A DNA stretch of 64,000 nt from Bacillota bacterium (GTDB taxonomy: Bacteria; Bacillota; Clostridia; Oscillospirales; Acutalibacteraceae), in the NCBI GenBank assembly GCA_023410445.1, contig JAEYPT010000008.1:310001-374000 (forward strand), read 5' to 3'. Below are positions 60,087 to 64,000 of this stretch, one piece after another. The translations under genes and the position numbers were made by a program. The stretch's first letter is position 1. Each line of letters begins with the position of its first letter. The notes beneath the pieces were generated by a model that saw only the letters and a program-made list of their open reading frames with translations, was not told the DNA's origin and made no database searches.

Positions 60087-61055
60087 TTACTTTAATACCT
60101 CCCATAGGACTCCGTGCTGTTTCAGGTAATCGAAAACCCGCTCCTGATCGTTTTCCCGTATGTTGATGACAAGACTTCCCATAACGTCGCTGCGGAAGTT
60201 TTCCAGCTTACCCCACACAATGGAAAAGTCGATGTCAAGGCTGCGGGCAAGCTGTGTGATTACGGGGTCACCCGCGTAATCGCCGGTAAAAAAGAGCTGC
60301 ACGTTTACGTCCGATTTCGGGAGAACGTCCAGCGTTCCGCCCAGAAACTGCTTGATATCCTGATTAGGCACCACAAACAGGTCCTCCGGTTTTCCCTCCG
60401 CGACAATGCCGCCGTCTTTAATGAACGCAACCCGGTTGCAGATCTGCTTCACCACTTCCATCTGATGGGTCACGAGGATGACGATAATCCCCATCTCCCG
60501 GTTGATTTTGGAGAGCAGAGCGAGAATTTCCTTGGTCGTCTGGGGGTCAAGAGCTGAGGTTGCTTCGTCGCAAAGCAGAATTTCGGGGTCCATAACCAGA
60601 GCACGCGCGATGGCGACGCGCTGCTTCTGACCGCCGCTCAGTTCGGCGGGTTTGCTGTGGATTTTGTCGGTGAGGCCCACAAGCTGCAGAAGATTCTTGA
60701 TTTTTGCCTTGTTTTTCTCGCTGTTTTTGTTTTCGCCCCAGAACTGTAACGGCAGAGCGACGTTGTCATAAACGTTGGCGCGCTTGAGAAGATTGAAATT
60801 CTGGAAGATCATGCCGATGCGTTTCTGGAAAACCCGCAGGTCTTTCCCCCGCATCCGCGAAATTTCTTTCCCCGTGACGGTAATGCTTCCGCTGTCGTAA
60901 GGCTCCAGACCGTTGATGCAGCGCAGCAGCGTGGATTTTCCGGCGCCGCTTTGGCCGATGATTCCGTAGATTTCGCCGTCGTCGATATGTAACGACACGT
61001 CTTTTAAAACGCTGATGTTGTCAAAGTTTTTGTTTAAACCCTGAACATGAACCAT
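60087..61055 (-). CDS. metN: Methionine ABC transporter ATPase
   Basis: 322 residues. Walker A IGQSGAGKSTLLRCINGLE, signature LSGGQKQRVAIARAL, Walker B ILLCDEATSALD. The C-terminal 90 residues are a NIL domain (VNVQLFFTGDYAGDPVI), which binds methionine and inhibits transport when the pool is full. AGAGGGGA precedes the ATG. Confidence 0.95.
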   Translation of the reverse strand: MVHVQGLNKNFDNISVLKDVSLHIDDGEIYGIIGQSGAGKSTLLRCINGLEPYDSGSITVTGKEISRMRGKDLRVFQKRIGMIFQNFNLLKRANVYDNVALPLQFWGENKNSEKNKAKIKNLLQLVGLTDKIHSKPAELSGGQKQRVAIARALVMDPEILLCDEATSALDPQTTKEILALLSKINREMGIIVILVTHQMEVVKQICNRVAFIKDGGIVAEGKPEDLFVVPNQDIKQFLGGTLDVLPKSDVNVQLFFTGDYAGDPVITQLARSLDIDFSIVWGKLENFRSDVMGSLVINIRENDQERVFDYLKQHGVLWEVLK

Positions 61056-61111
61056 ATTGTTCGATTCCCCTCTGTTCTCCCGGCGGCAGTCCGCCGCGTT
61101 TTCAAATGGAA

Positions 61112-61597
61112 TTAGCCGTTAAAAAAGCAGCCGCCGATATGGCAGTAGCCGCCCGGATTTTTCTCCAGATATTTCTGGTGGGATTCTTCCGCCTCATAGA
61201 AATTTTCCAGCGGCTTGACCTCCACCGCAAGCGGTTTTCCGACTTTTTCGCTGACTTTTTCAACGTTGGCCTGAATTTCCGGGAGCAGCTCGGCATCCTG
61301 ATAATAAATACCCGTGCGGTACTGAATGCCGATATCTTCGCCCTGCTGATTGACGGACAGCGGATCGATCACAGCAAAATAGCGGTCGAGCAGACCGGTT
61401 AAGGAAAGTTTCTTCTCGTCAAACGTCACTCGAACGGTTTCCGCATGCCCGGTATTATTGTGCTTTACTTCCTCGTAAGTTGGGTTTTCCGTGCTGCCGT
61501 TCGCATACCCAACCAGTGTGTTAACCACGCCTTCGAACTGATCGAGATACTTCTGCATGCCCCAGAAGCATCCGCCCGCAAGATAGATTGTTTTCAT
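61112..61597 (-). CDS. msrA: Peptide-methionine (S)-S-oxide reductase
   Basis: 161 residues. The active-site GGCFWGMQKYLDQFEGV holds the catalytic Cys, and GHAETVRVTFDE, YFAVIDPLSVNQQGEDIG and QYRTGIYYQD are full family motifs. It repairs oxidised methionine. It sits between metQ and metN in the methionine-uptake operon, so repair and uptake share one T-box signal. Separated from metQ by a strong hairpin. Confidence 0.95.
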   Translation of the reverse strand: MKTIYLAGGCFWGMQKYLDQFEGVVNTLVGYANGSTENPTYEEVKHNNTGHAETVRVTFDEKKLSLTGLLDRYFAVIDPLSVNQQGEDIGIQYRTGIYYQDAELLPEIQANVEKVSEKVGKPLAVEVKPLENFYEAEESHQKYLEKNPGGYCHIGGCFFNG

Positions 61598-61646
61598 TAT
61601 GCTTTCCTCACTTTTCTGAAATTACTTTTCCAATGAAAAGCCGTAT

Positions 61647-61685
61647 GCGAAGAGACCCCAGGCGGTCAGCCTGTTGTCCCTTCGC
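61647..61685 (-). other. Intercistronic hairpin between metQ and msrA
   Basis: GCGAAG and CTTCGC flank GGAC/GTCT-type and AGGC/GCCT inner stems. No T-run follows, so it may protect the metQ end or act in RNA processing rather than termination. Confidence 0.4.
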
Positions 61686-61747
61686 AAACAGAGAATCCTG
61701 TAAAATGGTTTTATTTTTATTCTCCGAGAATAGGCGGCGTTCCGTTT

Positions 61748-62686
61748 TTAAAATGCCGGAATTACGGAACCCTTGTAAGTTTTGGTGATATAATCTTTTA
61801 CCGCCTGCGAAGTGAGCGCTTCTTTCAGAGCTTTGGTTTTGGCGGTATTTTCGTTTCCTTTTTTTACCACGAGGTCGTTGAAGTACGGTTTGCTCGCCGC
61901 GGTATCGGAGCTTTCCTTAATCAGGGCATCGGTTGCCGGATTGAATTTCGCCTCCAGCGCGTAGTTGCCGTTGATGACGGCCGCATCCACGTCGTCCAAC
62001 GTTCTTACAAGGTTTGCGGCATCCACTTCCACGAATTTAAAATTGTGGGGATTGGATGTAACATTTTTCACCGTCAGCAGGTCTGCATTATCTACTTTGA
62101 TTAAGTTGTTGTCCGCCAGCAAGCGAAGTGCCCGGGATTCATTGGAGCCGTCGTTCGGGATACCGATGGACGACCCGTCTTTCAGGGCGGAAACTGCTTT
62201 CACCTTTTTGGAATACAGCCCCATCGGCTCCAAATGAATTTCCGCGACGGAAACGAGGTGCAGACTCCTTTTTGCGTTTTCTTCCTGCAGGTAACGCGTC
62301 GTCTGGAAATAGTTCGCATCAATGTCTCCGCTTTCCAGAGATGTATTCGGCTGGACATAATCGTTGAATTCGACGATCTTCACCGTCCATCCGGCTTTTT
62401 CCAGCGCGGGTTTTACGACGTCTTTTACGATTTCTTCATGAGGAACCGGTGTCACGCCGATAGAAACGGTGTTATCGCTTCCTTCCGGCTTTGGAATGGA
62501 ACCGGCAGCTTCAGAGGATGCCGCGGCTGCCGAGGACGCAGCCGGTGCGCTTGACTCAGCCGATGACGGAGCGGCGCTTGACGCAGCCGCGGGCGCGGAT
62601 GAAGCGGAGCCGGAGCTGCCGCAGGCGGAAAATCCGAAAACCAGGATTCCGGCAAGAATTGCAATAGAAATATTTTTAAGTTTCAT
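61748..62686 (-). CDS. metQ: Methionine-binding lipoprotein
   Basis: 312 residues. The lipobox FGFSAC gives a lipid anchor, then a long Ser/Ala-rich linker of about 50 residues. The NlpA/MetQ fold is clear: VSIGVTPVPHEEIVKDV, EFNDYVQPNTSLESGDIDAN and VNAD-like VDAAVINGNYALE. It captures methionine for MetNI. AGAGGAGA precedes the ATG. First gene of the T-box operon. Confidence 0.94.
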   Translation of the reverse strand: MKLKNISIAILAGILVFGFSACGSSGSASSAPAAASSAAPSSAESSAPAASSAAAASSEAAGSIPKPEGSDNTVSIGVTPVPHEEIVKDVVKPALEKAGWTVKIVEFNDYVQPNTSLESGDIDANYFQTTRYLQEENAKRSLHLVSVAEIHLEPMGLYSKKVKAVSALKDGSSIGIPNDGSNESRALRLLADNNLIKVDNADLLTVKNVTSNPHNFKFVEVDAANLVRTLDDVDAAVINGNYALEAKFNPATDALIKESSDTAASKPYFNDLVVKKGNENTAKTKALKEALTSQAVKDYITKTYKGSVIPAF

Positions 62687-62818
62687 TTTAATAATCTCCT
62701 CTTCTGTTCTGTAATTGTTTGATTTCGGCAGAGAAAAAGATCACACATTCGCTCTTTGTAAACTGCTTTGAAACTGTGATTCACCTTAAACTTCATCTTG
62801 CTCCCCCCCTTTGAAAAT

Positions 62819-63119
62819 AAAAAAATCCCGTCTTCTGAAAAATCAAGAAGACGAGATTGAATCCCGTGTTACCACTTCTGTTCACCCACACCTCGCGGCG
62901 AAGGCCTCAAAAAGTACGGCCGATTTTGTCGGCGATACTTCGATTGCCTGATAACGGTCAATTTCCGTCGCAGCCTAAGCCTTCCGCCTCGGTGCGCCAC
63001 TCCAGAGCCATTTTCAACTATCGCTTCTCTATCCTCTTTCAGCATACGAGAACTCTCTGTCAGATCAGTCAAATAGCTTACTTTCTCTTTCACAGTGTTT
63101 CAATATGAATTTGTCTGTG
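62819..63119 (-). promoter_or_regulatory. T-box riboswitch, probable methionine (AUG) specifier
   Basis: The minus-strand leader contains CAGAGAG, the T-box core AGTGGTAACACGGG (62863-62876), and a terminator (TCCCGTCTTCT with AGAAGACGAGA, 62826-62856) followed by a T-run. The likely specifier ATG is at 63009-63011, in GAAAATGGCTC. Long stretches (for example GGCTTAGGCTGCGACGG) match the first T-box closely. It should switch on methionine uptake when charged tRNA-Met is low. Confidence 0.88.
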
Positions 63120-63125
63120 GTCTTT

Positions 63126-63153
63126 ATTATAACATATATTTTATATATGTCAA
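63126..63153 (-). promoter_or_regulatory. Promoter of the methionine transporter operon
   Basis: Minus-strand TTGACA (63148-63153) and TATAAT (63126-63131), both perfect hexamers, with a 16-bp spacer. Confidence 0.8.
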
Positions 63154-63170
63154 GTATAAGTTTATGGAAT

Positions 63171-64000
63171 TCAGCCGAAAAAGGTTTGTTCCAGCGCTTG
63201 ACGGATGTCATTTAGGATGTCATCGGTATCCTCCAGCCCGACGCTGAAGCGGAAAAAGCCGCCGTGGAATTCCTCCGGATACAGGTACTGCCGTTCGTCG
63301 TCAGGGCCAAGAAATACGATCAGGCTTTCATCGTGACCAAGCGAAACAGCGGAGGTGATGACTCTCAGGTGACTGACGAAGCGGTTGTGCGCGTCCGCGT
63401 CGCCGTTCAGCCCGAACGCGATCATGCCGGAAAAGCCGCTCTTCATCTGCTTTGCGGCGACTGTATGGCCGCGGTCGCTTTCCAGCCCCGGATAGGCGAC
63501 GAAACGGACCGCGGGATTGCCGTTTAAAAACTCCGCAATTCGCAGGGCGCTTTCGCTGTGCTGACGCATCCGCAAAGGCAGTGTAACTGCGCCGCGCATA
63601 ATCAGCCACGCGTTGAACGGGCTGATGGCTCCGCCGAGGTTGACCATCGCGTCCGCCCGGATTTTATCGATGAGTTCTTTTTTTCCCGCAACCGAGCCCC
63701 CAAGCGCATCGCCGTGGCCGTTGATGTATTTCGTCAGGCTTTCCACCGTCAGATCGGCACCCAGTTCCGCAGGCCGCTGATGGTACGGCGAAGCGAACGT
63801 GTTGTCTACGGAAAACAGAATGCCTTTCTCGTGAGCGATTTTCGCAATTTCCGCAATGTCGGTGATTCCGATGGTCGGATTGCCCGGCGTTTCAATGTGA
63901 ATCAGCTTCGTGTTTGGGCGAATTGCGGCCCGGACAGCCTCCGCGTCCGCCGTATCCACCAGAGTTGCCTCGATGCCGTACTTTTCTTTGAGCTGCTCGG
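63171..64000 (-). CDS. Cys/Met-metabolism PLP enzyme, C-terminal part
   Basis: The frame continues past the right edge, so the N-terminus is missing. About 276 residues are visible. The PLP lysine lies in ESLTKYINGHGDALGGSVAG, and VDNTFASPYHQRPAELGADL and VSLGHDESLIV are characteristic. The N-rich pattern is closer to O-acetylhomoserine sulfhydrylase or methionine gamma-lyase than to MccB. It sits upstream of the methionine T-box operon on the same strand, in keeping with a methionine synthesis or breakdown role. Confidence 0.85.
   Translation of the reverse strand, partial: EQLKEKYGIEATLVDTADAEAVRAAIRPNTKLIHIETPGNPTIGITDIAEIAKIAHEKGILFSVDNTFASPYHQRPAELGADLTVESLTKYINGHGDALGGSVAGKKELIDKIRADAMVNLGGAISPFNAWLIMRGAVTLPLRMRQHSESALRIAEFLNGNPAVRFVAYPGLESDRGHTVAAKQMKSGFSGMIAFGLNGDADAHNRFVSHLRVITSAVSLGHDESLIVFLGPDDERQYLYPEEFHGGFFRFSVGLEDTDDILNDIRQALEQTFFG

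Noticed and set aside
61055..61085. tRNA T-loop-like string TTCGATTCCCC
   Set aside because: No acceptor stem, D-arm or anticodon arm fits around it; it is the metN leader.

Overview
The window reads as chromosomal DNA from a moderately GC-rich, low-oxygen Firmicute, most likely a clostridial relative of the Oscillospiraceae (inference). The pointers are strong GGAGG-type ribosome binding sites with frequent TTG starts, two T-box leaders, a SpoVB/YabM-MazG pair, a DivIVA-type protein, KdpFABC, a C_GCAxxG/DUF134 operon, HPr-like regulation of methylglyoxal synthase, and no outer-membrane genes. No rRNA, tRNA, CRISPR array, prophage or insertion sequence was found.

Layout. 1-2174 (minus): mazG end and a SpoVB/YabM flippase. 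2379-12957 (plus): a ten-gene surface-glycan operon. It holds GDP-mannose synthesis, a PDH-E1-like alpha/beta pair, a sugar epimerase/dehydratase, three tandem fucosyltransferase-fold paralogues, a degenerate APH-fold protein, and gmd and fcl for GDP-L-fucose. 13030-17871: DivIVA, a TipA-like MerR activator with its own 19-bp-spacer promoter, a TetR/hydrolase operon, an mgsA/Crh-like operon and a GNAT. 17898-23285: a GH94 phosphorylase and two secreted repeat proteins. 23375-27318 (minus): potABCD. 27657-32405 (plus): kdpFABC preceded by a small membrane-peptide gene. 32492-37691 (minus): DUF1646 and MFS transporters, a ChrB-domain protein, a DUF134/C_GCAxxG/NifX-like operon and a frameshifted methyltransferase. 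37767-45499: a sulfur and thiol-redox block with LysR/YeiH, a four-domain CoA-disulfide reductase fusion, rhodanese, Crp/Fnr, CcdA and a TlpA-like thioredoxin, then DUF1847. 45638-50998: a methionine T-box with a MetE-like gene, a fluoride riboswitch with crcB, and the mccBA reverse-transsulfuration operon. 51092-59339: a P-type ATPase with a structured leader, an amino-acid permease, deoB, and an HxlR/amidohydrolase divergon with an alpha/beta hydrolase. 59450-64000 (minus): a second methionine T-box driving metQ-msrA-metN-metI, then a truncated Cys/Met PLP enzyme.

How the parts fit. The glycan operon makes GDP-mannose, converts it to GDP-fucose, and encodes likely transferases beside it. 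The right half is dominated by sulfur amino-acid supply, each unit with its own RNA sensor: two T-boxes with AUG specifiers for methionine uptake and synthesis, and for cysteine a 29-codon leader ORF with six cysteine codons ahead of a GC-rich terminator in front of mccBA. That cysteine attenuator is the most interesting signal here. Next are the structured RNA before the P-type ATPase, the mgsA/Crh-like pair, the 80-residue secreted repeats, and the tandem fucosyltransferase-fold triplet whose binding motif has decayed in two copies.
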